DNA of 64,000 bases from Mesorhizobium sp. AR10 (GTDB lineage: Bacteria > Pseudomonadota > Alphaproteobacteria > Rhizobiales > Rhizobiaceae). The notes under the pieces are model-generated. The model searched no databases. It saw nothing but the letters and a program-made list of their open reading frames with translations, and was not told the DNA's origin. The first letter of the stretch is position 1. Each line of letters starts with the position of its first letter. Below are positions 24,741 to 34,395 of the stretch, in pieces. The position numbers and the translations under genes are program-made. The stretch covers positions 3,202,001 through 3,266,000 of the forward strand of contig NZ_CP080524.1 of the NCBI RefSeq assembly GCF_024746795.1, given 5' to 3'.

Positions 24741-25619
24741 ATGGATAGCTTTCGCGACAAGCTCGTCCCGGTGACCTCAATCCTTTTGGGTGTGGTCGTC
24801 GTCTGGTATGTCATGGCCGTCATCCTCAACGCGCCGTTCCAGCGCGATCTCGATCGCCGCGCCAATGAGGCGCCGGGTGTCGTGGAATTCATCGGCAAGA
24901 CGCTGGCGCAGCCGAAGCCGACATTGCCGGCGCCGCACCAGGTGGCGGTGAACTTCTTCGAGAGCACTTTCCTGCGCAGCGTCACCTCGAACCGCAGCCT
25001 TGTCTACAATGCCTGGGTGACGCTGTCCTCGACACTGCTCGGCTTCGCCTTCGGCACCACGCTCGGCATCGTCATTGCCGTCGGCATCGTGCATGTGGCG
25101 ACGCTCGACCGCAGCCTGATGCCATGGATCATTGCCTCGCAGACCATTCCGATCCTGGCGGTAGCGCCGATGATCATCGTCGTGCTGGCGGCGATCGGCA
25201 TCACCGGGCTGATCCCGAAGGCGCTGATTTCGACCTATCTGTCGTTCTTCCCGGTGACCGTGGGCATGGTGAAGGGGTTGCGCTCGCCCGAGATCATGCA
25301 TCTCGACCTGATGCACACCTACAATGCCAGCGGCGCGCAGACCTTCTGGAAATTGCGCGTACCGGCCTCGGTGCCGTTCCTGTTCACCTCGATGAAGGTG
25401 GCGGTGGCGGCAAGCCTGGTCGGCGCCATTGTCGGCGAATTGCCGACCGGCGCGGTCGCCGGCATCGGCGCCAAGCTGCTCGCCGGCGCCTATTACAGCC
25501 AGTCCATCGACATCTGGTCGGCGCTGGTCGCCGGCTCGATCGTGGCTGCACTTCTGGTAATGATCGTCGGCATCGCCGGGCGCGTCGTTGACCGCGCCAT
25601 GGGCGGGAGGCCGGCATGA
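24741..25619 (+). CDS. ABC transporter permease
   Basis: A 292-residue inner-membrane permease of the SsuC/TauC-type (BPD_transp_1). An N-terminal membrane anchor is followed by about five more hydrophobic helices, and the coupling loop reads LDLMHTYNASGAQTFWKLRVP, with the EAA-like element contacting the ATPase. The start is directly after the DUF559 stop. Its own Shine-Dalgarno would lie inside the repeat arm (GGAGGGAG), so the inserted repeat may supply the ribosome-binding site. It overlaps the next permease by ATGA. Confidence 0.9.
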   Translation: MDSFRDKLVPVTSILLGVVVVWYVMAVILNAPFQRDLDRRANEAPGVVEFIGKTLAQPKPTLPAPHQVAVNFFESTFLRSVTSNRSLVYNAWVTLSSTLLGFAFGTTLGIVIAVGIVHVATLDRSLMPWIIASQTIPILAVAPMIIVVLAAIGITGLIPKALISTYLSFFPVTVGMVKGLRSPEIMHLDLMHTYNASGAQTFWKLRVPASVPFLFTSMKVAVAASLVGAIVGELPTGAVAGIGAKLLAGAYYSQSIDIWSALVAGSIVAALLVMIVGIAGRVVDRAMGGRPA

Positions 25620-26770
25620 ACTGGCTGAAGCCGTCCTGGCAAGCGGTTCTGGCGCTCGTGCTGGGCCTGATCGCTGTCGCGCTTGGGGCCATCGCCTCGG
25701 CAAAGGTCGATCCACTCGCGCAGCCTGCCGGGACCTTGGTCTATCCCTATGTGGGGACCGTTTGGCTGATCTTCGGCGCGCTGCTTCTCGCCGCTTTGAT
25801 CTCGATGACCAGGATACCGCCCATCGTCGAAGCTATCGTGCTCTTCATCGGTGCGCATCTGGTCGCCTGGCTGCTGGTTGGTGGCATCGCGGGCTTCGAA
25901 GGTCTGGCGCGGTCGCCATTCTTTCTGGTGCTTGCTGCAGCATGGCTTCTCGCCTGGCGTTGCGTTGCGGTGCTCTCGTCGCTTCGTCCACGCTCCCGCA
26001 ACGCCACCTTGGCTCTTCGCCTGATTATTCCTGCGATCTTCGGCGCCTGGATCCTGATCATCTGGGAAGCGGTGACGCGCGGCGCCGGCATTCCCTTCAT
26101 TCTGTTGCCGCCGCCAAGCGCCATCGGCGTGCGCATTGCCAGTTCGCTGCCGGTGCTGGCCGCCGACGTGCGGCAGACCATCTTCAAGGCGGTGATATTC
26201 GGCTATGTCGTGGGCAGCGGCGCAGGCTTCATCGCTGCCATCCTGGCCGACCGCGTACCGTTCCTGCGCCGCGGCCTGCTGCCGATCGGCAACATGGTCT
26301 CGGCGCTGCCGATCATCGGCGTCGCGCCGATCATGGTCATGTGGTTCGGCTTCGACTGGCAGTCCAAGGCGGCGGTGGTCATCATCATGACCTTCTTCCC
26401 GATGCTGGTGAATACGGTCGCCGGTCTCACCGCCTCCGGCCATATGGAGCGCGACCTGATGCGCACCTATGCGTCCGGCTACTGGCAGACACTGTTCAAG
26501 TTGCGGCTGCCGGCCGCCGCGCCTTTCATCTTCAACGCGCTGAAGATCAATTCGACGCTGGCGTTGATCGGCGCCATCGTCGCCGAGTTCTTCGGCACGC
26601 CCGTCGTCGGCATGGGATTCCGCATTTCGACGGAGGTCGGGCGGATGAACATCGACATGGTCTGGGCCGAAATCGCTGTTGCAGCACTTGCGGGTTCGGT
26701 CTTTTATGGCGTGGTCGCTCTTTTCGAGAGAGCCGTCACGTTTTGGCATCCCTCTGTCCGTGGTGGATAG
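25616..26770 (+). CDS. ABC transporter permease with extended N-terminus
   Basis: A 384-residue permease, the second membrane subunit. The last 250 residues are a standard BPD_transp_1 domain with the EAA-like loop MERDLMRTYASGYWQTLFKL. The first 130 residues add about four extra hydrophobic segments (for example LALVLGLIAVALGAIASA and LLLAALISMTRIPPIVEAI), longer than usual for the family. It is translationally coupled to the preceding permease. Two different permeases imply a heterodimeric channel. Confidence 0.88.
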   Translation: MNWLKPSWQAVLALVLGLIAVALGAIASAKVDPLAQPAGTLVYPYVGTVWLIFGALLLAALISMTRIPPIVEAIVLFIGAHLVAWLLVGGIAGFEGLARSPFFLVLAAAWLLAWRCVAVLSSLRPRSRNATLALRLIIPAIFGAWILIIWEAVTRGAGIPFILLPPPSAIGVRIASSLPVLAADVRQTIFKAVIFGYVVGSGAGFIAAILADRVPFLRRGLLPIGNMVSALPIIGVAPIMVMWFGFDWQSKAAVVIIMTFFPMLVNTVAGLTASGHMERDLMRTYASGYWQTLFKLRLPAAAPFIFNALKINSTLALIGAIVAEFFGTPVVGMGFRISTEVGRMNIDMVWAEIAVAALAGSVFYGVVALFERAVTFWHPSVRGG

Positions 26771-26809
26771 GGCGGTGGGTTTAGGGTGTTAACTTCAGAG
26801 GGTAAAAAC

Positions 26810-27781
26810 ATGAAAAAACTGATTGTTCCTGTTCTGGCCGGCGCGATGTCGCTTGCCGCGTTCCAGGCCATGGCCGCAGACAAGGTGACGCTGCAGCTGA
26901 AATGGGTCACGCAGGCCCAATTTGCCGGCTACTATGTCGCCAAGGCCAAGGGCTTTTATGAAGCCGAGGGCCTCGACGTCGACATCAAGCCCGGCGGTCC
27001 CGATATTGCGCCGGAGCAGGTGATCGCCGGCGGCGGCGCCGATGTCATCGTCGACTGGATGGGCGGCGCGCTGGCTGCGCGCGAAAAGGGCGTGCCGCTG
27101 GTCAACATCGCCCAGCCGTTCAAGAAGGCCGGCATGGAGCTGGTCTGCCCGAAGGACGGCCCGATCAAGACCGAAGCCGACTTCAAGGGCCATACGCTCG
27201 GCGTCTGGTTCTTCGGCAACGAGTATCCGTTCTATGCGTGGATGAACAAGCTCGGCCTGAAGACCGAAGGCGGCCCGGACGGCGTTACCGTTCTCAAGCA
27301 AAGCTTCGATGTGCAGCCGCTGATCCAGAAGCAGGCGGACTGCATCTCGGTCATGACCTACAACGAGTACTGGCAGCTCATCGACGCTGGTTACAAGCCG
27401 GAAGAGCTGACCGTGTTCAACTACTCGGCCATGGGCAACGACCTGCTTGAGGACGGGCTCTATGCCTCTGAGGACAAGCTCAAGGATCCGGCCTTCGAAG
27501 ACAAGATGGTGCGTTTCGTACGCGCCTCGATGAAGGGCTGGAAATACGCCGTCGACAATTCCGACGAGGCGGCCGGCATCGTCATGGACAATGGCGGCCA
27601 GGATGAGAACCACCAGAAGCGCATGATGGGTGAAGTCGCCAAGCTGATCGACAATGCCGACGGCAAGCTCGATCCGGCCACCTACGAGCGCACCGCCAAG
27701 GCGCTGCTCGACCAGAAGATCATCACCAAGGAGCCGACCGGCGCCTACACGACCGCCATCACCGACAAGGCGATCAAGTAA
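26810..27781 (+). CDS. ABC transporter substrate-binding protein, NMT1/THI5-like
   Basis: A 323-residue periplasmic binding protein. The signal peptide (KKLIVPVLAGAMSLAAFQAM-A) is cut before ADKVTLQL. The mature part opens with LQLKWVTQAQFAGYYVAKAK, the signature of the NMT1 group that binds thiamine precursors, riboflavin or pyrimidine-like heterocycles. ATG 26810 starts the signal peptide; GTG 26786 in frame is less likely. It closes the importer operon, with a terminator following. Given the pyrimidine genes nearby, a pyrimidine or its breakdown intermediate is a sensible ligand guess. Confidence 0.88.
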   Translation: MKKLIVPVLAGAMSLAAFQAMAADKVTLQLKWVTQAQFAGYYVAKAKGFYEAEGLDVDIKPGGPDIAPEQVIAGGGADVIVDWMGGALAAREKGVPLVNIAQPFKKAGMELVCPKDGPIKTEADFKGHTLGVWFFGNEYPFYAWMNKLGLKTEGGPDGVTVLKQSFDVQPLIQKQADCISVMTYNEYWQLIDAGYKPEELTVFNYSAMGNDLLEDGLYASEDKLKDPAFEDKMVRFVRASMKGWKYAVDNSDEAAGIVMDNGGQDENHQKRMMGEVAKLIDNADGKLDPATYERTAKALLDQKIITKEPTGAYTTAITDKAIK

Positions 27782-27808
27782 GCCTAGCCAGTATCCTGAT
27801 CTAGAGAG

Positions 27809-27847
27809 CGGCGCCTTCGGCCAAGTGTCAGAGGCGCCGTTCTTTTA
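27809..27847. terminator. Bidirectional terminator between importer operon and Lrp gene
   Basis: CGGCGCCT pairs with AGGCGCCG across a 15-base loop, followed by TTCTTTTAT on the plus strand. It overlaps the last bases of the convergent Lrp gene. Confidence 0.7.
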
Positions 27848-28286
27848 TGGTGTTCATAACGAAGCTGGTCTCGATCGAGGCGACGCATTTCAGCCGCGCG
27901 ATCTTTTCCTTGATGAAGCGCTCGTACTGGTCGAGGCTGCCTGTCACCACCTTCAGAACATAGTCACGCGAACCAGTAACGAGGTGGCATTCCAGCACCT
28001 CTTCCCAGCCGCGGATCGCTTCCTCGAACATGACGATCTCGTCCTCGTTCTGACGGCTTAGCCGGACGGTGGCGATGGCGACCATGCTCCAGCCGAAAGC
28101 AGCTGGATCGACCAGTGTAGTGTAGCCTCTGATGACACCGGTCTCCTCCAGCCGCCGCACGCGCCTCAGGCAGGGCGACGGCGACAGGCCGATGCGCTCG
28201 GCAAGCTCGTTGTTGGTAATGCGAGCGTCGGCCTGCAGTTCACGCAGGATCTTGCGGTCGAAATCGTCGGCTATCTTCTGCTGCAC
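27828..28286 (-). CDS. Lrp/AsnC family transcriptional regulator
   Basis: A 152-residue regulator: N-terminal HTH (DFDRKILRELQADARITNNE, then LAERIGLSPSPCLRRVRRLE) and a C-terminal RAM/ligand domain with CHLVTGSRDYVLKVV. The GTG at 28286 is preferred, with AGGGGACG upstream; longer in-frame ATG starts would precede the conserved domain by 20 residues. It is divergent from the methionine gamma-lyase-like gene, 122 bp apart. Lrp-family members next to amino acid catabolic genes usually control them, so that is the expected target. Confidence 0.88.
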   Translation of the reverse strand: MQQKIADDFDRKILRELQADARITNNELAERIGLSPSPCLRRVRRLEETGVIRGYTTLVDPAAFGWSMVAIATVRLSRQNEDEIVMFEEAIRGWEEVLECHLVTGSRDYVLKVVTGSLDQYERFIKEKIARLKCVASIETSFVMNTIKERRL

Positions 28287-28408
28287 TTTGCGTCCCCTGA
28301 GGCAATTCGTTGCGAGAATGCAGCCATGTGGGGCCAAAAATAGCAAGGACTGCGCGATGGGGATCGCATAAATTGCCGCGCGACACTCCTCAAAAAGCAG
28401 GAAAAACC

Positions 28409-29692
28409 ATGACCGCGCCGCGCCCTTCGAAAACCCATATCGGCAACCACAAGCTACACCCGGAGACGCTGATGCTGAGCTACGGCTTCGATCCGCAGCT
28501 TTCGGAGGGCGCCGTCAAGCCACCGGTGTTCCTCACCTCGACCTTCGTGTTCAAGTCGGCGGAAGAGGGGCGTGACTTCTTCGACTACACCTCCGGCCGC
28601 AAGGAACCTCCGAGCGGCACGGCTTCCGGTCTGGTCTATTCGCGCTTCAACCATCCCAACAGCGAGATCGTCGAGGACCGGCTGGCGATCTATGAGGGGA
28701 CGGATGCCTGCATCCTGTTCTCGTCCGGCATGTCGGCGATCGCGACGACGCTGCTGGCCTATGCCCGCCCGGGCGACGTCATCCTGCATTCGCAACCGCT
28801 TTACGGCGGCACCGAGACGCTTTTGACGCGCACGCTTGCCAGCTTCGGCATCGGTGCTGTCGGCTTCGCTGATGGCGTCGACGAGACGGCCGTGCGCGCG
28901 GCTGCCGACGCCGCAGCCGCGAAGGGCCGTATCTCGGTCATCCTGATCGAGACGCCGTCAAATCCGACCAACAGCCTGGTTGATATCGCGCTGATGCGGA
29001 AGATCGCCGACGAGATCGGCGCGGGCCAAGGTGCGGCGCCGATCATCGTCTGCGACAACACGCTGCTCGGCCCGGTGTTCCAGCGGCCCATCGAACACGG
29101 GGCCGATGTTTCCGTCTATTCGCTGACCAAATATGTCGGCGGCCATTCCGACCTGATCGCGGGTGCGGCCATGGGCAGCAAGGCGGTGACCAAGCCGATC
29201 AAGGCGCTGCGCGGCGCGATCGGCACGCAGCTCGATCCGCATTCCTGCTGGATGCTCGGCCGTTCGCTGGAGACGCTGTCGATCCGCATGGAGCGGGCGA
29301 ATGACAATGCGCGCATGGTCGCCGAATTCCTGCGCGATCATGCCAAGGTTGAAAAAGTGCACTACCTGCCGTTCCTGGGCGAGGACACGGCCGCTGGCCG
29401 CGCCTATCGGGCACAGTGCACCGGCGCCGGCTCGACGTTCTCGTTCGACATTCGCGGCGGGCAGAAAGCGGCTTTCGCTTTTCTCAACGGGCTGCAGATC
29501 TTCAAGCTGGCGGTAAGCCTTGGCGGAACGGAATCGCTGGCCAGTCACCCTGCGGCCATGACCCATTCGGGTATTCCCTTCGACGTGCGCCAACGCATCG
29601 GCGTGCTTGAGACCACGGTCAGGCTGTCAATTGGCGTCGAGCACCCGGACGATTTGATCGCCGACCTGACGCAGGCGCTGGCGGCCGTCTGA
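28409..29692 (+). CDS. Cys/Met metabolism PLP enzyme, methionine gamma-lyase-like
   Basis: A 427-residue PLP enzyme of the cystathionine gamma-synthase/methionine gamma-lyase family. The PLP Lys is in [22 protein letters not shown] (PLP-stacking Tyr) and the C-terminal [19 protein letters not shown] are family hallmarks. Its longer N-terminus with [13 protein letters not shown] separates it from ordinary cystathionine lyases and resembles a subgroup annotated as cystathionine gamma-synthase-like. Whether it acts on methionine, homocysteine or cystathionine is not clear. Divergent from the Lrp gene; followed by a terminator. Confidence 0.88.
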   Translation: MTAPRPSKTHIGNHKLHPETLMLSYGFDPQLSEGAVKPPVFLTSTFVFKSAEEGRDFFDYTSGRKEPPSGTASGLVYSRFNHPNSEIVEDRLAIYEGTDACILFSSGMSAIATTLLAYARPGDVILHSQPLYGGTETLLTRTLASFGIGAVGFADGVDETAVRAAADAAAAKGRISVILIETPSNPTNSLVDIALMRKIADEIGAGQGAAPIIVCDNTLLGPVFQRPIEHGADVSVYSLTKYVGGHSDLIAGAAMGSKAVTKPIKALRGAIGTQLDPHSCWMLGRSLETLSIRMERANDNARMVAEFLRDHAKVEKVHYLPFLGEDTAAGRAYRAQCTGAGSTFSFDIRGGQKAAFAFLNGLQIFKLAVSLGGTESLASHPAAMTHSGIPFDVRQRIGVLETTVRLSIGVEHPDDLIADLTQALAAV

Positions 29693-29715
29693 CTGTTGCC
29701 CTCACCGAAATCCAG

Positions 29716-29742
29716 AAAAGGGGCGGGCGATCGTCCCTTTTT
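29716..29742 (+). terminator. Rho-independent terminator
   Basis: AAAAGGGGCG pairs with CGTCCCTTTT (one G-T pair) with a run of T at the end, 23 bp after the PLP enzyme stop. Confidence 0.7.
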
Positions 29743-29843
29743 GCTGCGACGTCAAATCGCCGTTACCCCGGGAAACATCGGCTGGCCAAACCGTTGTGGG
29801 AATGGCGTCCTCACCGGATGTCACCCACCCAACGGAGATTTCC

Positions 29844-30287
29844 ATGCGTATGCGAACCTTCACGCCGATGCTTTCGGCGCTGGCCATTTCGGCTTCTATT
29901 CTGGTTGTTTCACCGGCCTTGGCCGATACGGTGAAGATGAAGGCGACGCTCGATGGCGGCCAACAGAACCCGCCCGTCACCACCAAAGGCAAGGGCACGG
30001 CAACTCTTGGCTTCGACACGACCACCAAGAAGCTCAGCTGGACGGTGAAGTATTCCGGCCTCAGCGGACCGGCGACGGCGGCGCACATTCACGGCCCGGC
30101 TGCGACGGGTGCCAACGCTGGCGTCGTGATCCCGTTCAAAGGCAAGCTGAAGAGCCCGATCAAGGGATCGGCGACGCTGACCGACGCTCAGGCGGCTGAC
30201 CTGGAGGCAGGCAAATACTACGTCAACGTCCATACCGCGGCCAACAAGGACGGCGAGATCCGCGGCCAGATCGAGACGGCGAAGTAG
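29844..30287 (+). CDS. CHRD domain-containing secreted protein
   Basis: A 147-residue protein with a signal peptide (MLSALAISASILVVSPALA) and a single CHRD domain. Family hallmarks are ATLDGGQQNPPV, LSWTVKYSGLSGPATAAHIH, and GKYYVNVHTAANKDGEIRGQ. CHRD domains were first seen in chordin; bacterial versions are small periplasmic or surface beta-proteins of unknown function. The ATG at 29844 follows GGAGAT. It has its own terminator and is probably monocistronic. Confidence 0.9.
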   Translation: MRMRTFTPMLSALAISASILVVSPALADTVKMKATLDGGQQNPPVTTKGKGTATLGFDTTTKKLSWTVKYSGLSGPATAAHIHGPAATGANAGVVIPFKGKLKSPIKGSATLTDAQAADLEAGKYYVNVHTAANKDGEIRGQIETAK

Positions 30288-30304
30288 CGTCGAGTCGCGC
30301 CGGC

Positions 30305-30330
30305 AAAGGGGCGGGCGACCGCCCCTTTTT
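30305..30330 (+). terminator. Rho-independent terminator after CHRD gene
   Basis: AAAGGGGCGG pairs with CCGCCCCTTT around GCGA, followed by further T. It sits between the convergent CHRD and ThDP-enzyme genes. Confidence 0.85.
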
Positions 30331-30336
30331 CTTGCC

Positions 30337-31986
30337 TCAGACCTTGTCGCGGATTTGGGTCATCGTCCGGGTCGGAGTGATCGCCTCGGGGTCGAGCCTG
30401 ATCTCGACGATCGACGGCTTGCCGCTGGCGCGCGCGCGCTCGAAGGCCGGGGCGAAGTCGGCGGTCTTGTCGACCGTCTCGCCATGGCCGCCATAGGCGC
30501 GGGCAAGCGCCGCGAAGTCGGGATTCTTCAGGTCGGTCGCCACGACACGGCCGGGATATTCGCGCTCCTGGTGCATGCGGATGGTGCCATAAATGCCGTT
30601 GTTGACGACGATAACGATGATCGGCAGATCGTACTGTACGGCAGTGGCGAATTCCTGGCCGTTCATCAGGAAGCAGCCGTCACCGGCAAAGGCGATGACG
30701 TCGCGATCCGGAAACAATTCCTTGGCGGCGACCGCGGCCGGCGTGCCGTAACCCATCGAGCCTGATGTCGGTGCACCCTGCGTGGCAAAGCGGCGGAAGC
30801 GGTGGAAGCGATGCACCCAGGTGGCGTAGTTGCCGGCGCCATTGGTGAGGATAGCGTCGTCGGGCAGCATCTTTTCCAGATAGTTCATGATCGGCCCCAT
30901 CTGGACGGAACCGGGACCGCCTTCCGGCGGCGTCGACCAGTCGAGATAGGCGGCGTGCAGCTTCGGTGTTTCATCCGCCCAAGCCGCCGTGCCGGACGGC
31001 TTGCGCTTTGCAAAGGCGTCGACGAAGGCGGCAGGCGAGGCGTTGATCGCCAGCGTCGGCCGGTAGACGCGGCCGAGTTCGCCAGCGTCGGCATGGACGT
31101 GAACAAGCGTCTGGTCGGGGTAGGGGCTCTTCAGCAGAGTGTAGTCGGAGGACGGCATTTCGCCCATTCGGCCGCCGATGAGCAGCACGAGGTCGGCTTG
31201 CTTGATCGCGTTTGCCAGCTTGGGGTTGATGCCGATGCCGACGTCGCCGGCATAGTTCGGGTGGAGATGATCGAACAGCATCTGGCGGCGGAAGGAGCAA
31301 CCGACCGGCAGCCACCAGGCCTCGGCGATGGTTCGCATTTTCTGGACGGCCTCCGCATCCCAGCGCGTGCCACCGAGGATGACAAAGGGGCGCCTGGCCT
31401 TGCCGAGCAACTTTTCCAGCGTGTCGAGTTCGGCTTCGCCGGGACGCGTTTCAACCGGCGTATGCGGCAAGGCGGCCGGCGCCTCGACCAGGCTGGTCAG
31501 CATGTCTTCCGGCAGCGAGATGACCACCGGGCCGGGACGGCCGGACGTTGCCACGGCGAAGGCGCGCGTCACGAATTCGGGGATGCGCGAAGCATCGTCG
31601 ATCTCGACCACCCATTTGGCGATGTCGCCGAAGAAGCGCTTGTAGTCGACCTCCTGGAAGGCCTCACGCTCCTTGGCGTGGCTGGCGACCTGGCCGATGA
31701 ACAGGATCACTGGAACTGAATCCTGCATGGCGATGTGGATGCCGGCCGAGGCGTTGGTGGCGCCAGGGCCGCGGGTGACGAAGCAGATGCCGGGCTTGCC
31801 GGTCAGGCGGCCATGGCAGTCGGCCATCATCGCGGCGCCACCCTCCTGTCGGCAGACGATGGTGCGGATCGCCGAATCGTGCAGAGCGTCGAGCACCGCG
31901 AGATAGGATTCGCCGGGCACGCAATAGATGCGGTCGGTGCCGTTGGCTTCCAGCGCGTCGACGATCAGTTGTCCGCCTGTCTTCAT
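30337..31986 (-). CDS. Thiamine pyrophosphate-dependent enzyme, acetolactate synthase-like
   Basis: A 549-residue ThDP enzyme with the three-domain layout of acetolactate synthase and relatives. The activating Glu is in RQEGGAAMM near residue 50; the ThDP-binding motif runs from GDGCFLMNG to VVNNGIYGT in the C-terminal domain. It is not a clear IlvB, and it lacks the ADP-binding traits of oxalyl-CoA decarboxylase. Its stop-to-stop neighbour is a class III CoA transferase that overlaps it by four bases, so the two probably act in the same acyl-CoA or 2-oxoacid pathway. The substrate is unknown. Confidence 0.87.
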   Translation of the reverse strand: MKTGGQLIVDALEANGTDRIYCVPGESYLAVLDALHDSAIRTIVCRQEGGAAMMADCHGRLTGKPGICFVTRGPGATNASAGIHIAMQDSVPVILFIGQVASHAKEREAFQEVDYKRFFGDIAKWVVEIDDASRIPEFVTRAFAVATSGRPGPVVISLPEDMLTSLVEAPAALPHTPVETRPGEAELDTLEKLLGKARRPFVILGGTRWDAEAVQKMRTIAEAWWLPVGCSFRRQMLFDHLHPNYAGDVGIGINPKLANAIKQADLVLLIGGRMGEMPSSDYTLLKSPYPDQTLVHVHADAGELGRVYRPTLAINASPAAFVDAFAKRKPSGTAAWADETPKLHAAYLDWSTPPEGGPGSVQMGPIMNYLEKMLPDDAILTNGAGNYATWVHRFHRFRRFATQGAPTSGSMGYGTPAAVAAKELFPDRDVIAFAGDGCFLMNGQEFATAVQYDLPIIVIVVNNGIYGTIRMHQEREYPGRVVATDLKNPDFAALARAYGGHGETVDKTADFAPAFERARASGKPSIVEIRLDPEAITPTRTMTQIRDKV

Positions 31987-33158
31987 TGTCCCGACTTCTC
32001 CAGTTCGGCAAGAATTTCTTCGGTATGTTCGCCAAGGCGCGGCGAGGGGCGCTCATAGACCAGCGGCGTGCCGGACATCACCATCGGCGCGCGCACCGAG
32101 GGCAAAAGGTTGCCGCGACCGTCGTCGAGGTCGAGCCGGATGCCGCGCGCGATGGTCTGCGGATCGGCAAACATCTGACCGATGGTGTTGATCGGACTGG
32201 CCGGCACGCTTGCAGCCTCAAGCTTTGTCAGCAGCGGATCACGATCCCAGGTCTTCAGCGCGTCTATCATGCGCTCGCGCAGCTTTGCCCGGTTGGCAAC
32301 GCGGGCGGGATTGGTGGCGAAATCGGGATTCGCTGGCAAATCGTCGAGACCGACGGCGGCACAGAATTTGGCGAACTGGCCGTCATTGCCGACCGCCAGG
32401 ATGATGTGGCCGTCCCTGACGGGCACCACCTCATAGGGGGCGATGTTCATATGCGCATTGCCCATCTGCACCGGCGACTTGCCGGAGACGAGATAGTTGA
32501 GGCTCTGGTTGCCGAGCGCCGAGATCTGGGTGTCGAAAAGCGCCATGTCGATGTGTTGGCCTTCGCCGGTCTTCTCGGCATGGCGAAGTGCCGCCTGGAT
32601 CGCTATGACCGAATAAAGACCGGTGAAGATGTCCGAAATGGCAACGCCGGCCTTTTGTGGCTCACGGCCGGCCTCGCCGGTGATCGACATCATGCCGGCC
32701 ATGGCCTGGATGATGAAGTCATAGCCGGCGCGTGGGGCGTAAGGCCCGTCTTGGCCAAAACCGGTGATCGAGCAATAGATCAGCCGTGGGTTGATCTTGC
32801 GCAGGCTGTCATAATCGAGCCCATATTTCTTCAGGCCGCCGAGCTTGAAGTTTTCGATCATCACGTCTGCTGTCGCGGCCAGCCGGCGCACAGTGTTTGC
32901 GCCTTCGGGCGTCGAAAAGTCGACTGATATGGAGCGCTTGCCGCGATTGCAGGAATGATAGTAGGCGGCCGAAAGGTTCTCGCCGTCATGGCTTGTGACG
33001 AAGGGCGGGCCCCATTTGCGGGTGTCGTCGCCGCCATCCGGGCTCTCGACCTTGATGACGTCGGCGCCCAGATCACCAAGCAACTGCCCGGCCCATGGCC
33101 CGGCAAGGATGCGGGCGAGTTCGATTACGCGGATGCCTTTCAGGGGAGGTTGGGCCAT
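31983..33158 (-). CDS. CaiB/BaiF family class III CoA transferase
   Basis: A 391-residue CoA transferase. The N-terminus PLKGIRVIELARILAGPWAG and LGDLGADVIKVESP, the NRGKRSISVDF segment and YDFIIQAMAGMMSITGE are typical, with the catalytic Asp expected near DIFTGLYS. Members exchange CoA between carboxylic acids such as carnitine, formate/oxalate or aromatic acids. It is the first gene of a two-gene operon with the ThDP enzyme (ATGA overlap). The substrate cannot be assigned. Confidence 0.9.
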   Translation of the reverse strand: MAQPPLKGIRVIELARILAGPWAGQLLGDLGADVIKVESPDGGDDTRKWGPPFVTSHDGENLSAAYYHSCNRGKRSISVDFSTPEGANTVRRLAATADVMIENFKLGGLKKYGLDYDSLRKINPRLIYCSITGFGQDGPYAPRAGYDFIIQAMAGMMSITGEAGREPQKAGVAISDIFTGLYSVIAIQAALRHAEKTGEGQHIDMALFDTQISALGNQSLNYLVSGKSPVQMGNAHMNIAPYEVVPVRDGHIILAVGNDGQFAKFCAAVGLDDLPANPDFATNPARVANRAKLRERMIDALKTWDRDPLLTKLEAASVPASPINTIGQMFADPQTIARGIRLDLDDGRGNLLPSVRAPMVMSGTPLVYERPSPRLGEHTEEILAELEKSGQ

Positions 33159-33238
33159 GGATCACCAGAATTGGTCGGAACCGCAGCCTCTATCAATCTC
33201 GCGTGCTGCTGTCACGGCCCTTGCAATGGGCCAACCGG

Positions 33239-34171
33239 TCAGGGCTTCAGCACGCCGTCGGCCCAGGCCGCGAACTCATCCATGATCATGTTTCGATTCA
33301 CCTCGTTCAGGCTTTCGTGGCGGGTTTCGGCGTAAACCTTTGAAACCAGATTCGAAAAGCCCATCATGCGCATGCGGCCAGCGAGATGGCTGACCGCCTT
33401 GCCGCCATCCGAGGCCGGATCCTTCTCGCCACCGACCAAATTGACGAACAGCTCGCGCCGCACGGTTGCAAAATTGCGGTTGCTGCCGCCATTGAGCGCC
33501 ATTTGGACGACGTCCTGCCACATCGACACTGAGGCATCCCAGCCGCACAGCGGATCGGCGATGTATTTCGCCACTTCGGCCTCGTCGCGGGACAGCCAGT
33601 CGAACGGCGTGCGGTGGTTGGGCACCGCTTTGCCCCAGGCCTGAAAGGTGAGCCTCGGCAGCACGCGCGACGGCACGTCGGAACCCAGCCTGAATTTTTC
33701 CCAAGCAAGGATGCCCCGAGCGGCCTGGCCGAGCAGGCCGGCGGAGAAATTGCCGTTCCAGATGGCGGCGGCATGAACACGTGGCGAGTGGCGCAACAGG
33801 AAGTTCAGAGCGACGGATGCCCCCATCGAATGGCCGAACAGAATGACCGGCAGGCCGGGCTGTTCGCTGGCGATGAGGTCGTGGACAGCCACGACATCGG
33901 CGATGACCTTGGCGCCGCCATTCGTGTCGGCGAACCTTCCGAGCGGCGCGTCGGGCGCTACAGTGGCGCCATGGCCGCGATGGTCATGGACGTAGACGTG
34001 GTAGCCGCGCTCGCCAAGGAAATCGGCGAAGCGGGCATAGCGCGCCGCATGCTCGGCCAGCCCGTGATTGATCTGGACGACAGCGCGCGGCCGGTCGCCG
34101 GCGTGCTTCACATAGAGGTTGAGCGTGGCCCCGGTCGGTGAGGCCAGCGTCGTCTGCTTGTCAAATGGCAT
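33239..34171 (-). CDS. Alpha/beta hydrolase, monoacylglycerol lipase/lysophospholipase-like
   Basis: A 310-residue serine hydrolase. The oxyanion region INHGLAEHAARY, then VHDHRGHG and the nucleophile elbow VILFGHSMGAS match monoacylglycerol lipases; the catalytic His lies near ETRHESLNE at the C-terminus. ATG 34171 starts the conserved part (MPFDKQTTLASPTG). It stands alone between the CoA transferase and RNase T2 genes. Confidence 0.88.
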   Translation of the reverse strand: MPFDKQTTLASPTGATLNLYVKHAGDRPRAVVQINHGLAEHAARYARFADFLGERGYHVYVHDHRGHGATVAPDAPLGRFADTNGGAKVIADVVAVHDLIASEQPGLPVILFGHSMGASVALNFLLRHSPRVHAAAIWNGNFSAGLLGQAARGILAWEKFRLGSDVPSRVLPRLTFQAWGKAVPNHRTPFDWLSRDEAEVAKYIADPLCGWDASVSMWQDVVQMALNGGSNRNFATVRRELFVNLVGGEKDPASDGGKAVSHLAGRMRMMGFSNLVSKVYAETRHESLNEVNRNMIMDEFAAWADGVLKP

Positions 34172-34395
34172 GTTTCGCTCCCGTCGGCGACTGTTGGGTG
34201 ACGACGCGGGCAACGTCAAGGACGTCGCGGTGCGCTTCTGCTGCGTAGGCTGACAAAGGGTAGGGCGGATTTTGATCAACCACTCGTTACCTGACGCGCG
34301 CAGTGGCGATTGTTTTTGCGGCGGGCGAAAGAAATCGTAATTCTGACATGTCGCACGTTTCTAGCTTGCCCGAATGAACCGTCAGGAGTGCTGAA

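Noticed and set aside
30337..33158. Oxalyl-CoA decarboxylase/formyl-CoA transferase pair
   Set aside because: The order of a ThDP enzyme with a class III CoA transferase suggested it, but the ThDP protein looks like a generic acetolactate-synthase-type enzyme, and the transferase lacks anything specific for formyl-CoA.
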